This document shows positions 32,103-43,703 of a stretch of 64,000 nt of DNA, one piece after another. The number at the start of each line of letters is the position of its first letter. Position 1 is the stretch's first letter. The DNA comes from Physcia stellaris. Its lineage: Eukaryota > Ascomycota > Lecanoromycetes > Caliciales > Physciaceae. The stretch is taken from NCBI GenBank assembly GCA_018902385.1, contig JABSSW010000002.1, forward strand, positions 744,001 through 808,000. The letters are read 5' to 3'. The position numbers and the translations under genes are program-made. The notes under the pieces were generated by a model. The model had not been told where the DNA came from. It saw nothing but the letters and a program-made list of their open reading frames with translations, and made no database searches.

Positions 32103-35002
32103 ATGCTATCTCGCGGCAACAGTGACGCGGCTACTAAGCTTAGACGAGCAAAATCAACATCCTCCGTTCAAACGTACAGGCCGACCACCGCTGATACCAA
32201 CTCAATTGATCCTGCGGTTGCCCACCAGCAAGCTGTTGTAGCAGCATCTCGTGCTTACGAAGACGCCCATGGACGTGGATCGCCTCAAAAGCAGGTTCTC
32301 AACGGGAAGAATGCAACTTCAACTGATGACGCTGGTCAGCGGCTTGGGCGACGCCAGAGCGTAAGATTCACCGGACCATCCGCAGTCTCCATCAAGCAGC
32401 GCTCCATCACAAGGCGTCAGGCACCTAAGTCTACCACTCCTCGTCCGAAACTACACGGTGCTGCCTCGTTCGATGGTGGACCAGACATCCTGGCTAAGGA
32501 CTCTGATGGCTTTATCACAGCACTTGATCCGCGCGAATATGTCGAGCGCAGGGTTTCCTCGACGCCTTCTTCTTACAAGAAGATACGGAAGACCAAATCC
32601 ATGTTCTATCCGGCTAAACCCCCTCCCTTTCCTTCATGACTGGGTCGTCGAAGAAACGAGGTCAACGTCAAAGCCAATTCATTGAACACTTGGATACGGA
32701 TCACACTCGGCCCGAACTTCGTAAAGACATTTCTTTGTCTACTTCGCGACCCGATGCTACTCATGATCTCTTTCCAAACACAACCAATCAAGACGCGGCT
32801 GTTCAACTTGCTAGAGACACTTACGTTCAACAACTGGAGCAGCAACGACTCAAGGAGAAGTCGTCTTTCATGGACTTCGCCAAGCCTCGGAAATCAGCGA
32901 AGGTCTTTCGCCGCACTGTCCGTACAAGTAGTACCAATAGCTACGGTAGCGCAGTTGGTTCGGCAAATTCGCAGTCGCAAGAGCCTTCAACACCCACCGG
33001 CCTTGGACAAAGGGCAAGGAGTGTCTCGCTGGTCCTTAAAACCCGATTGAAAAAGGTCTTTCAGCGGCCAACGGAGACTAAAGACAGTGTACCGAAGCAG
33101 CAGCTGGATGCAACTCGGCCCTATTTTGGCGGATACATGTTCGCTTCAAACGGCGTTCAGCAACAGTATGAGCATCACATACCACCTCCGGATGGCGAAA
33201 CACTGCGCAGAGTAGATTCTCGTGGTTCGACAGTTCGAGATGCTTCTACCTTCGTCGAGAGAACTTCAAACCCTGCCAGCATTCGCAGCGTTCGCAGCGA
33301 AGCTAGCTTGGCCGAGGAAACCTCCCGCGTCAGTAGCTGGGCTAATTCGACTACAGCAGGTTCACTCGCGCCCAACCAGGCCAGGGAACAAAAGCGGCTC
33401 TCTGTTATTCACGAGAATGGTGGCCCTTACCAACCATCATCTACCAAGCGATCTTATGGAGACCTTAGTCGTCGCTATGCTGCCTTCAATGACCCTATTC
33501 GCGACTATAGTGCAGGTAGTCTTTATTCAAAGCTCAAGAAAGAAATCGAGGAAAACGAACGCGTGGCAAGGCTAGGGAAGGAGAGTGCAAAACATCAGAT
33601 AGCAGACCTTACCCCAAGAGGATCTTCTTATAAAGCACGTAATCTCTCATCTGGTACAATCAGCGAGGAATCGGAAATCAGCAATGACCCTTTTGGCGGC
33701 GTCCGCGCGTCAAAGTCAACACTTTGCAAGGCTGTTGGAAAGGGCGGTGCCGGACATGACAAGGTGGATGCAAAACCAATCTCAGGACACCCAGACCCTG
33801 CTGAAGATGGTGATTCAACCCCTAAAAGACCACTGCGAGAAGTCAAGTCGACCTTTTTCCCTCCTTCAACCCGCATCGAGCGTAGAAGTACAAGTCCCTT
33901 TCGACGAGCAAAGACTAGCAGCAGTGGGGAAGGAACGGTGATCCAAAGAGTCAAAACACCTGAAATAGCTACGACAAGAGCTACAGGAGAGGCCCGCAAT
34001 GGTTATTTGCATGTTCGAAGTATCAGTAGATCTGATAGCATCTATTCGCGAACGACAAGCGGTAATACTCCCGCTCCAAGCCCCAGTCCTCCCTCACTTT
34101 CAGACTCCGAAAGCGTCCGAGGAGCAGGCACTGCTGTTGTCAGTAACAGAGTATTGAAGTACGAGAAGCCACTACCTCCTACATCTCAACAAAGAAGTTC
34201 CTCAGCAAGATCGAGTGGGGATTGGCAAAGATGGATGTCCTATGAGGTAGCAAAATTAGAATCAAGGACACTTAAACCATCTGATGATCAGGAGATTTCA
34301 CCAGCCTCTACGATAGGCCATAAGAGGGAAAGTGCGCAATTCGACGACGAAGAGGTTGAAGTTGGCAAGCCCCCGCCCACCAATGGTGTATCCAAGCATC
34401 TACTACCAGCCTTTCGTGAAAGTACTACACCAAAGCCAACACTGAAAAGCCAAAGTACTGAAAGTCTAGGCCAACGGACTCCTCTAGCTGAGATCGGAGG
34501 CTCAAGTCATTGTCCAAGAAAAGAGCAATCCTTATTGAAAGCCTCGCAATCAAACGATCTACGTAGCAGGCCATCCCATGCGTCTCTTACCAACACCAGC
34601 AGCAATGTCAGCCTGAACAAGCGCTATGGTATGAGTCTTAAGCCATCACACAGTGGATCGTCCGAGACGCTCCGCACAGCCAGCTCTATCGGACAGCTTC
34701 GAAATCAATCAAGTACCAATCTGAGTAATCGTCACAGCCCTGAACGCGAGGCTCGACTCCGTCGCATGCAGAGCAGCAACTCGGTCGAAACAAGGCGTCA
34801 ACAAGAAAACCATCCATTTGGAAAAAGCACAAGCACCCCGGCAGGAGCAGGACGAGAAAATATAAGACCTAGCTTGATCTCGTCTTCATCTGCAGATGGC
34901 CACTCGCCGGGAAGCCAATTGATGATTGAACGCTTCTTGAATGAGCGCCGAAGGGACATGAGGATCACCGAAGAGAGCAGCCCAGATGCGGTATTCTTGT
35001 GA
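32103..35002 (+). CDS. Conserved fungal Ser/Arg-rich protein of unknown function, with a frame break
   Basis: From ATG 32103 (MLSRGNSDAATKLRRAKS) an open frame runs to the TGA at 32637-32639. A second frame starts upstream of 32636 and runs to 35002. The two halves join if one base is added near the C-rich run at 32619-32627, giving 966 residues. The N-terminal part has RRAKSTSSV, QAVVAASRAYEDA, LGRRQSVRFTGPSAVS and DPREYVERRVSSTPSSYKKIRKTKSMF. The second part has QDAAVQLARDTYVQQLEQQRLKEKSSFM, RARSVSLVLKTRLKKVFQRP, then long low-complexity Ser/Thr/Pro regions with many RSxS-like sites and PPP motifs. I know no named domain here. The composition suggests a disordered, phosphorylated scaffold. 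The tail MIERFLNERRRDMRI may be a short helix. Function not assigned. Confidence 0.7.
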
Positions 35003-35513
35003 TTGTATAGCCCTTCAAGCGTCCGAAGCCTGCTGATGGGTTATTGTGGCGGCTTTTTTAATCAACGTTCTCGGGATAGGACCAACTCTAGGCTGTATGA
35101 GCAACACAACGCTGATGCATGGGTGGCATATAGAGCAGCTAAATCTTAGGAAGCATCCTTATTATTCGCTATTGGATTCTCTCATAATTGTGTCCGTTAC
35201 TGTCTGAATGGATGCTGACTAGGCCGATGAGATGTCTGGTAGCATTGGCTACTAAAGGGGGATAGACACCAATCAGGCGCATACATTAGATAATTTGCCA
35301 ATATCCTCCTCAAAGATGCAGAAGTGAGTAACATATAAAAGCGTGTTTACACGTGAGTTCCCCCTCACCCGCAAATCTTTAACGGTGGCTTACTCGTAAC
35401 CCTGCCCGAAGTGAAGCCCAACCCTAGCCTCGTCTCATGCTTGGAGTTCGACAATTCTTTGCTCTGGCTGCTTCCGAAATGAATGCTCCGATATCAGGAC
35501 AGATCGTTTGATC
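35003..35513. other. Intergenic before EMC1
   Basis: Tandem spacing between two plus-strand genes; no gene seen. Confidence 0.5.
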
Positions 35514-38500
35514 ATGCGCCTCTGTGCGCCGTTATTGGCACTGTCTGCTTTCCTGCTCACTCCGACCTTCGTCTCCGGGATCTACGAGGACGAAGCCTGC
35601 AAAACCGACTACCACCACGCACTCCTCGGATCTCCACAAGCACATACGACCTTCTTTCACCGCCCTTCAGCTGCGTCGAAAGCTTCTCTGCTATATACAA
35701 TCTCCGAGAAGTTTGTTCTTGGTGCCGTAAACCCTAAAGATGGATCGATAGTATGGCGGCAGCAGCTCGCTACTGGTAACAAACCAGGGGGCGGCTACCT
35801 GAGAGCAGAAGAAGGAGGGGGGGCGATTGCTAGTGCGATCAATGGCGAAGTACAAGCTTGGAACGCGGCAGATGGACGACTAGATTGGGGCTGGACAGGT
35901 CCTGGGTCTGTCAAGGGGCTCGAGCTTCTGTCTAGAAAGGGCTATACCGACGTAATAGTCCTTACTGAAGAGGAGGGGTCTAAGGGCGTCGTACGGAAGC
36001 TCGCTTCAGGGAGTGGTGATGTTGTATGGGAGCACAAGGACGAAAGGTATTTGCTTCCAGCTCAGTACTTCAAGGCATCATGCTAACAAATGGTAGCGGA
36101 GACCCGCCCTTTGGCCTCTCAATATCAGGCAACCACATTCATCAACTCTCTTTCCATTCAGCTCTCTTGAAAGGACTCAAGATCAAAGTTACGGCTCTAG
36201 ATATATCAAGTGGGCAACAAGTTAGCCAGCAGACATTGAGCTCGGAAAACGAAGTCACCAATAAGGAATCTATTTTATTTGTAGGCTCTGGCTCGGCTAC
36301 GCCACTTCTCATCTGGACAGACAGCTCGCTCAAGGCCATAAAAGTAAATGTCATTGGAACCAAGCATGTTGCGAGTATCAGTATTGTCAATAGCAATAAG
36401 GAAGCGATCAAGCAAATCAAAGTCCATGCACCTCAGGCCACCGGAAGCCCACCGCACTTCTTGGTTCACTATCAATCTTTATCGTCTCACTGGGCAGAAG
36501 TGTACCATGTGGATGGGGCATCGGGAGCCGTAACGAGAGCCTACGACCTGCCAAAGCTTGGTGGCCTCGGTGGGTTCTCGTCCAGCACCGAAAATGGAAA
36601 GATCTATTTCACCCGGCATACCGAATTTGAGACCATTTTACTGTCTTCAAGTTCCGAATCCGTAATACAGTCATGGGCTGTTCGTCCTAAAAGCCATGGT
36701 GGCCTAGCAGATCCTCAAGGTATCATACATGCCGCTTCAGAGGTCGTGGCCAAGGGAGCGTCAAGCTTTGCGGTCAGGTCAGCGCTCACATTGCGGTCTG
36801 GTGATTGGGAATTAATCAGAAATGGCGACCCATTGTGGCTGAGGTCTGAGTCTATTGCAGGAATTATCGCTGCGTCATGGGTCGAGCTGAATCAAGCAGA
36901 AAGCCTAGCTCAAGAGCTTGCTGCTGAAAGTCATAGTGGCCCCCTTGGAGCATATTTCCATCGCTTTAGGCGACACACCAGGGATTTTGTGACCTATTTC
37001 CCTGGCTTTGTCGAGAACCTACCCAAACGGATCATGGGAATCTTCACGGGATCCAAAGTAGATGAACAGCGTCAGTCGCCAGATAAAGACACTTTTGGGT
37101 TTAAGAAGATGGTAATTGTTGCAACAGAGCAGGGTAGACTTGCGCTTCTGGATACAGGTAATCAAGGTCAGTTGAAATGGAACATTAAAGCCGTGGATCT
37201 TGAGCCTGGTGAAAAGTGGCAGGTACTTGGCATTACTGTCAGAAGTGGTGTCGCAACAATTTACGGAAGCGGAGGAGAGAGCTTCGCTGTTGGAGTAGTC
37301 AATGGCAACATTTTACACCATCAGCCTGGCAGCTCATCATCTTCATTGAAAACATTTTTACCCGTCTTGGATGCGATGGGAAATGAAGCGGAGATAACAA
37401 TCAATAAGGACGGCTCTATCGAGAACAAACACCAGAGACCATTCAAGAGCGGGACGACGCTGACAACTCAAGGCAAGGATAACATCGCCAGAGGCTGGTC
37501 CTTGGGACAAGACGGCAAGCCGCGTTTGACTTGGGAATTCGTACCCGCTCCTGGAGAGCAGATCATAAATTTGACCAGTCGACCAGCTCTGGATCCTGTG
37601 GCCTCCATCGGTAAAGCTCTTGGTGATCGCAACGTTATGTACAAATACCTCAATCCGAACCTGATGCTCATCACAACCCTCGAGACGGCAGCTTCTAAGG
37701 CTGCAGTCTATCTCCTCCACTCGACGTCCGGTGAAATTCTACACACTGCCAGACATCATGGCGTTGATACAGCCCGTCCAATAGTCGCCACCATGACCGA
37801 AAATTGGTTCGCATATACAATCTTCATCGATCCTAGAGCTACTGAAACAGGGCCGGCAGTAGGCGCAACTCCCTTACCCAAAGGTCATCAACTCATTGTC
37901 TCCGAACTCTTCGAGGCTCCCTTCCCCAACGACCGTGGTCCTCTCGGCTCCTCCTCCAATTTCTCCAATGTCCACTCCACTACATCCGAAAGCGACGCCA
38001 CCATCTCTCCTCCCCACGTCATCTCCCAAGCCTACCTCCTCCCAGGCCCGATCTCGCACCTCGCTACAACATCAACCCTCCAATCCATCACCCCTCGCTC
38101 ACTGCTCTGTATTCTCCCCGCCATGAACGGCATCATCTCCATCCCCCGCACCATCATCGATCCCCGCCGCCCCGTCGGCCGAGATCCCACCCCCGCAGAA
38201 ATGGAAGAAGGCCTCTTCCGACACAACCACATGCTGGACTTCGAGCCCAAATGGATGATCACGCATCAAAGGGAGGTCATGGGCCTGCAAAAACTGATAA
38301 CAAGCCCCAGTCTGCTCGAAAGCACGAGCCTGGTGTTTGCGTTCGGGGAGCTGGATCTGTTTGGCACGAGGGTTGCGCCGATTGGCGGGTTTGATTTGTT
38401 GGGGAAGGGGTTTAGTCGGTTTCAGTTGGTGGCTACGGTGCTGGGGTTGGCGGTTGGGACGGGGGCGCTGGCGCCGATGGTAGGCTTTTCTCTTTCTCCT

Positions 38501-38605
38501 TCTCCTTATTCTTCTCTGCGATCGTGTTGGCGGGGAGTTAGGGGTGAGAGGCTAATGTTGTTGCAGGTCCGGAAAAAGCAGATTGATGCGATTTGGAAGG
38601 CTTGA
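35514..38605 (+). CDS. EMC1: ER membrane protein complex subunit 1
   Basis: Three exons, 35514-36046, 36097-38479 and 38567-38605, give 984 residues. The ATG at 35514 opens a signal peptide (MRLCAPLLALSAFLLTPTFVSG) followed by IYEDEACKTDYHHALLGSP, the usual mature start. A PQQ-like beta-propeller follows (FVLGAVNPKDGSIVWRQQL, GEVQAWNAADGRLDW). The C-terminal EMC1 domain has DPRRPVGRDPTPAEMEEGL, YEPKW-like FEPKWMI and FGELDLFGTRVAPIGGFDLL, then one membrane span (FQLVATVLGLAVGTGALAP) and a short basic cytosolic tail RKKQIDAIWKA. EMC1 is the large lumenal subunit of the EMC insertase. Intron 2 (38480-38566, 87 nt) is a multiple of three with no stop, so its retention would insert 29 residues between the span and the tail. 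Confidence 0.93.
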
Positions 38606-41600
38606 TGAGGGAGTACTGCGTAGACATATCGGGCTTTTTGTGCCAGCCGACACCCTGACCTTGGGATAGAGCGATTCCTGAAGAGGTTCAGGGGTTGACT
38701 TTCTTGATCGTGACTGTCACTTACTGAGAGACGCTTCTAAATCATGTGAAGGGTAGCGGATGAACTAATAGGGAAGGCTACCTATGCTCTCGTGGGTATC
38801 ATGAAGGTGGTTTCTTAGGCCTTACAGCTTGAGCGAATTGCCAATATCCCGAACTGTGTCTAGTATTCCCAATCTTAAATTCTTCAATCCTCCATTTTTA
38901 TCGAAGTTACGGTAACCAACATCTTTCTAAACCAGACTAATACGAGTAGCAATTTTACAATATTCAATCTATATTTCAGACTCTGTCTTCTCTCATGTTT
39001 CCCTGTCACGGAGGTCATCCAAAGGCAGTCCAACTGTAACGCCTGGACATGTCAAATCTCCAATTAATCTTTTGCTCTTGCTTTTATGTCTGTCTATTAC
39101 TCTTGAGCTAACCAAATAGTGAGCCATCATGACAATAGACCCTGGTACAAGCTGGCACTACACAACATGACGGATGGTAGAACGGTGTATATTCCGCCAG
39201 AAGAATCCACTCAGCTTTCCATATTATCATGTCTGACTTCAGAAGGAACCTCATTGGTCCTTCGAAAGTTCTATGCAGCCTTGCAACTAGTAACGCGGCT
39301 AGAAATCAAGGCCGCGTGGCATTTTGGTCTTTATTGGTTTGCGTCGATCCGAACCGAACCCCTTGTGTTCCAGTATTGACTTCAAGCTACTCGCTTAAGC
39401 TATCTGTATTCACACTTTCACAGACCTACCGGAGGCGAGATTTAACGAATGAGCCTGCAGAATCCGTCAGGTCAAAGCTCCATGCATGAACACGTCTGTT
39501 TAAGGTCTTGGAGATCCCGCATTTGACAGCGATCTCGTGTGCATCGGGATAAGTACCGACTCGGTGTAATTCTCGGTGTAATTCTAGCTGCGTTAAAGGC
39601 TGCAATTTCCAGCCCACTAGTCAAGACCAGACATGTGCATGCAGACTACCGCCAAGAGAGACAATCGAAAAGCCAGTCATGGACTTTGACCTCTAAGTAG
39701 CCATCGCATGGGTAGACCTCAGGGCTACCCGGTTACGTGCCTTCTCCAGCTGAAATGCATCTGATGCCAGATGCCTTCTTCCCAAGTACCGGGCAGGCGG
39801 GAGCAACGATCTCGACCCCGCCGATGATACATAGCATCCTTCGGGTCCAATGAGACTTCACGTCCACCATAAGCTCGTGTACCATAGCGAATAGGGATGT
39901 CTTGACAAAATTTCTGCTCATGCCGTCTCAGCAAGTCGCTTCTGGCGTGCATACCCTGCGGCAGTAATTCTTGGGGCCGGCGTGGTCCGAGGCATCCGGC
40001 TCAGCAAAATCCCCTTTGCATCTCGATCTCGGTAGAAGCGTCGATGTGAAACCAGATGTCAGCATCGTCACGACAAAGGCCTCATAGGATGTATAAGAAC
40101 CTCGCGACTTGCTCAACAGAACCCCGAGCAACCAGGTCTACTTCTGGATTTCCTGTCTGTTCGTGAACCCACATAAGTCCCCACAATGTCCCCGAAGGAT
40201 GAAACCCACCCCAATGACCAGCAAGCGAAGTCGGCCACCACAACAGTTGACCATACATCAACAAGCACAGAGAAAGCTAAGCCATCCACAAGCAATCAGT
40301 CCTCTACCAGGAGATGCTTGTATGCCGACCGAGCTGGAGGACAAGAAGGCATCTACAGCTTGCAACGTTGGCTGCAGCAGAGCGATAAGGACGATCCGTG
40401 GACTGCTACTCCTCGATCGGGTGGGCGGCGCGATGAGGGAAGTGTGTACCAGCAGAATGGTGCGGACAAAGCTCCTGATAGAGTTGCTAACAAAGTAGAT
40501 TGAAAGATTGGTAAGTCATGACGCCCCCAACTCGGTGTGCAATAGGACTTATTTGACAACAGTCTTCAGTTCGACAAAATCGGTTACGCAGCATCGAAAA
40601 TGGACAGCGACTGATCTAGATGATGTTGAGGAAATCCGAAGGGAAGATGTTCGGGCGTCTCCATGCTCCTGGGAATACATACTACCCAGTACCTATCAAT
40701 TAACACTTGATCTTTGAACTGTAGTTTTCTTCTCTCACTATGTCCTGGAACTCCGTTCTTCATCACAGATAAGTAGAGTCCCTCGTGCATCATTTCGTTA
40801 AATAGTATGCCAACGCCGTTCAAAAGGTGGCATACCCTGGATTTTGGGTTTCGCTATCAATCTCTTTGCAGTGCTTACACCTCTTGATGTCACCCTTGTA
40901 GCTTCGGAAGTAGATCCGCGGGGAGAGAGGGGGAGACGGAGGCGGAGGTGTGGGCCGTTTGAAGAATTTGTGCTGTTGAAATCGTCCTGCGACTTCCTGT
41001 ATACTAAGAATGATCCCGATAATTATGATGAAGCCTCTTGAAGTGACTTCTCACAAGGATCGAAAATCTAACCGAGACCTCAGCTTCGTAGAATATATAC
41101 GGATCAAAAGTTATGATCTTCTTTTGAACCACAACCGGAAATGATATCTTCTCAATTAACAATGAGTAAGGTTCCATGAAAGCGTGAGCTTGTCTATCAG
41201 CCCCGAATTGACGACCTTGACTGAAAGTATGGTGGGAGATTTATTCGAGGGTTAACAAGGAGGTCACACCGCAGATTCTGGTCCGATGCATTCAACCATT
41301 ATTCCACACTCTATCACGTATTGGAAAATACACATCGGACCAGTCGACAGAACTCTTCTTTATGTTATTTGAACAGTCAGCACGAGGTTCCAATGATGTC
41401 GTCGCCCGGTCTTTTCTTGCTAATGCAAGGGACGGACCCGGCAGCTACTGAGACTCGTCCGATTGGTTCGGTAGCACGATAGGGGCGATCTTCAGCCTTG
41501 ATTTTGCTGCATCGCTCGGATCCCCCAACTTTCTTGCAGCTCCAGCTCCGAGCTCCCTCTTAACTTCATCCCATCCACTCACCCATTGAAGCCTTCTCAC

Positions 41601-41620
41601 TCCTTCTCACAAACGCTACC
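38606..41620. other. Gene-poor intergenic stretch of about 3 kb
   Basis: Longest non-transposon gap in the window. Base composition is ordinary, so it is not part of the mutated island. No family is recognisable on either strand. One candidate small gene at 40186 is listed separately. Confidence 0.5.
40186..40503 (+). CDS. Possible small orphan protein (105 residues)
   Basis: ATG frame starting MSPKDETHPNDQQAKS. It is hydrophilic, Ser/Thr/Lys/Asp-rich, without membrane segments, a signal peptide or a known domain. A GTAAGTC-like donor lies just after the stop (about 40511), so it could also be part of a spliced gene. I keep it only because it is the longest plausible frame in a 3-kb gap; it may be chance. 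Confidence 0.22.
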   Translation: MSPKDETHPNDQQAKSATTTVDHTSTSTEKAKPSTSNQSSTRRCLYADRAGGQEGIYSLQRWLQQSDKDDPWTATPRSGGRRDEGSVYQQNGADKAPDRVANKVD

Positions 41621-42359
41621 ATGTCCACCCGAAAGAGGAAGCAAGATGCCGAGGAAGAGCTACAGGCACTGCCCAGCGACGAAAGCGACGAGGAAGAAGA
41701 GTAAGCAGCTATCTTGACGTCATCCCCTCCAGTACCGCGCGGCCCTTTCCTCTTCATGGCTGTCCTGTCGCCTTGGACTCGCGATCCATAGGGTGGTATT
41801 TTTATGAGATGCGCCCTGTTCCCTCGTCTATGAGGTTGAATGCGCCTCAATCCACGACAATGGCCTTGTGGTCCGTCGTCTTGGAGCAAGCCGTCGAGGA
41901 TTTATTTTTGCAACCACGTTTTCTTTAATCATTTCTTGCTAAAACATGTTTAGATATGAGGAATCCGATGCTTCCGACGTAGATGAGGAAGCTTCATCAG
42001 ACGAAGACGCCACCGAAGGTACTTTGCGCCCCATCCTGAAGTTCCAGCCTTGCAACTCTCGAGACTAACACCTTCAACCAGCGCCTCCCGCAACCAAAAA
42101 GCGCAAGACCGCGACCAAAGCCGCTGCTCCTGAGGAAGTAGACGACGAGGATGAGCCAGAGGAAGAAGCCTCAGATGAAGAAGATCCTGCCGCTGCTCCG
42201 GGCGAAGACGATGAGGATGACGCCGAGGAAGCCAGTGGAGACGACGAAGAGGCCGAAGCCACAGCAAAAACCAGTGGTCCAGCTGCAAGCGCGAAGAGTG
42301 CCAAAGGCAAAGTTGTGCCTAAGGAGGACGACTTGGGCGAAGCCGAAGTCTCCGACTGA
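41621..42359 (+). CDS. Small acidic Lys/Glu-rich nuclear-type protein
   Basis: Three exons, 41621-41700, 41954-42018 and 42082-42359, give 140 residues. The introns (GTAAGC...TTTAG and GTACTT...ACCAG) keep a continuous acidic frame: MSTRKRKQDAEEELQALP, then DESDEEEEYEESDASDVDEE, then a basic patch KKRKTATK (bipartite NLS-like with the N-terminal RKRK), then long runs of D/E with Ala/Pro, ending GEAEVSD. The composition resembles histone-chaperone or nucleolar acidic proteins, but I see no specific domain. The consistent acidic frame across two junctions is the main support. Confidence 0.65.
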
Positions 42360-42697
42360 GGGAAATGACGGCTCCAAGCTGGGCATTCCACGACTTCACA
42401 GTTCCTAGCTTTTCGCCATGTTTAATAAAAGGGTATCAAAAGCGCTGGATAGGGTTATTCGGGCAAGACAGGACTATGCAATAATATAACCGCAGAGATC
42501 TTCTACGCCTCTTACTATCTCGCTCTATCCTCTCATCGAATACTACTGCCCTGCGCGAGCATCCAACTTTCTTGCTCTTCGAATCCCTGTATCGAGTCAA
42601 AGGTCGTTCAAACATTTCACCCTGTTGGCGAGACGAGACTGTGCGCCTGACCGAGCCTGAGCAGCAAAAGCCACATATCTAAGTCTATTTTGCTACA
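42360..42697. other. Convergent intergenic region
   Basis: 338 bases between the small acidic gene and RIB5; nothing recognisable. Confidence 0.5.
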
Positions 42698-43541
42698 CTA
42701 TCCTGCATTCCATATCCCTATCCCAAGGCCCGCAACACCCCCTATCCCTTCCCATTCCCCATTTCCTCCATCTTCTCTTCCACAATCCTCCCCACCATCT
42801 TCTCCAACACCCCCATCCCCCCACCCTCCACCTTCCCCCTCCAACCCCTCCAAATACCCCCTCACGCTCTTCTCCACATACTTCCCCACCATATCCACCT
42901 CAACATTAACCTCCTCCCCCTCCCTCTTCCCGGCCATCACAACCTTCTCCTGCGTATACGCAATAAGCATAACCTCCCACCACCCCTCCCTCCCATCCTG
43001 CACTCTCGTAACCGTCAAACTCGCCCCATCGAGCGTAACATAGCCCTTCTCAACCACATACCTCAACACCCCCGCATCCCTCGGCCGCAGTCGAAACACC
43101 AACGCGTTCCCATCGGGCACCACCTTCTCGATCGTCGCGACCGTGTCCACATGGCCCTGCACGAAGTGCCCGCCCATGCGCGTGCTCGCGCTCACCGCGC
43201 GCTCCAGGTTCACGGGGCTGGAAGTGGCCAAGGAGCCGAGGTTCGTGCGCCGTAGCGTTTCGGGCGATATCCCCACCGTGAAGGTGGTTGGGGGTGATGG
43301 AGGTTAGGGTTAGGCAGGTGCCGTTGATGGAGATGCTGTCGCCGAGGTGTGCGTCTGAGAGCATGGCGCTGCTGCAGGTGATTGTGAGGGAGGTGCCGCC
43401 GCCGCCGGCGGAGGTGTCATCTTGGGGTGAGAGGGTGGTGACGGCTGAAGTGGGCTGGGGAGTTAGGTTATCAGGGGCCTTGGGGAGGCTCGGATCGGGG
43501 AGAGACGTACTTCCGATTGCTTCGACGATGCCGGTGAACAT
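42698..43541 (-). CDS. RIB5: Riboflavin synthase, with a frame break
   Basis: Two exons: 43541-43511 and 43444-42698. The ATG is fixed by the invariant N terminus MFTGIVEAIG. The intron (43510-43445, GTACGT...TTCAG) joins IG to TVTTLSPQDD. Two lumazine-binding repeats are present: repeat 1 with LGDSISINGTCLTLTSI, PETLRRTNLGSL and VNLERA, then GGHFVQGHVDTVATI at the start of repeat 2 with GYVTLDGASLTVTRV. Between PNH and TVGISPETL the frame slips at about 43277-43292; one surplus C there accounts for it. Corrected length is 258 residues. The C terminus has an unusual Gly/Glu-rich tail (EGLEGEGGGWGDGG). The enzyme dismutates two 6,7-dimethyl-8-ribityllumazines to riboflavin. Only 162 bp separate it from the divergent CoA-transferase gene. 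Confidence 0.9.
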
Positions 43542-43703
43542 GGTGTGGGAAGGTTGCTTCGTGGTGTGGGGTGATGAGTCCTGACTTTTTCTGCTGAAGG
43601 CGGGGCAAAGCGGGCCTCGGTTGCGGGGAGATTTCGAGGTCACGTCGGGGCTTTCTTCCTTTCATTTCATTGAGATCTGGCACGCAAACTTGCGACTGGT
43701 ACT
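43542..43703. promoter_or_regulatory. Short divergent promoter of RIB5 and the CoA-transferase gene
   Basis: 162 bases separate the two start codons, so the 5' leaders and promoters must overlap. No specific site recognised. Confidence 0.45.

Noticed and set aside
26684-43541. NADAR gene and RIB5 as a riboflavin gene cluster
   Set aside because: They are 15 kb apart with six unrelated genes between.
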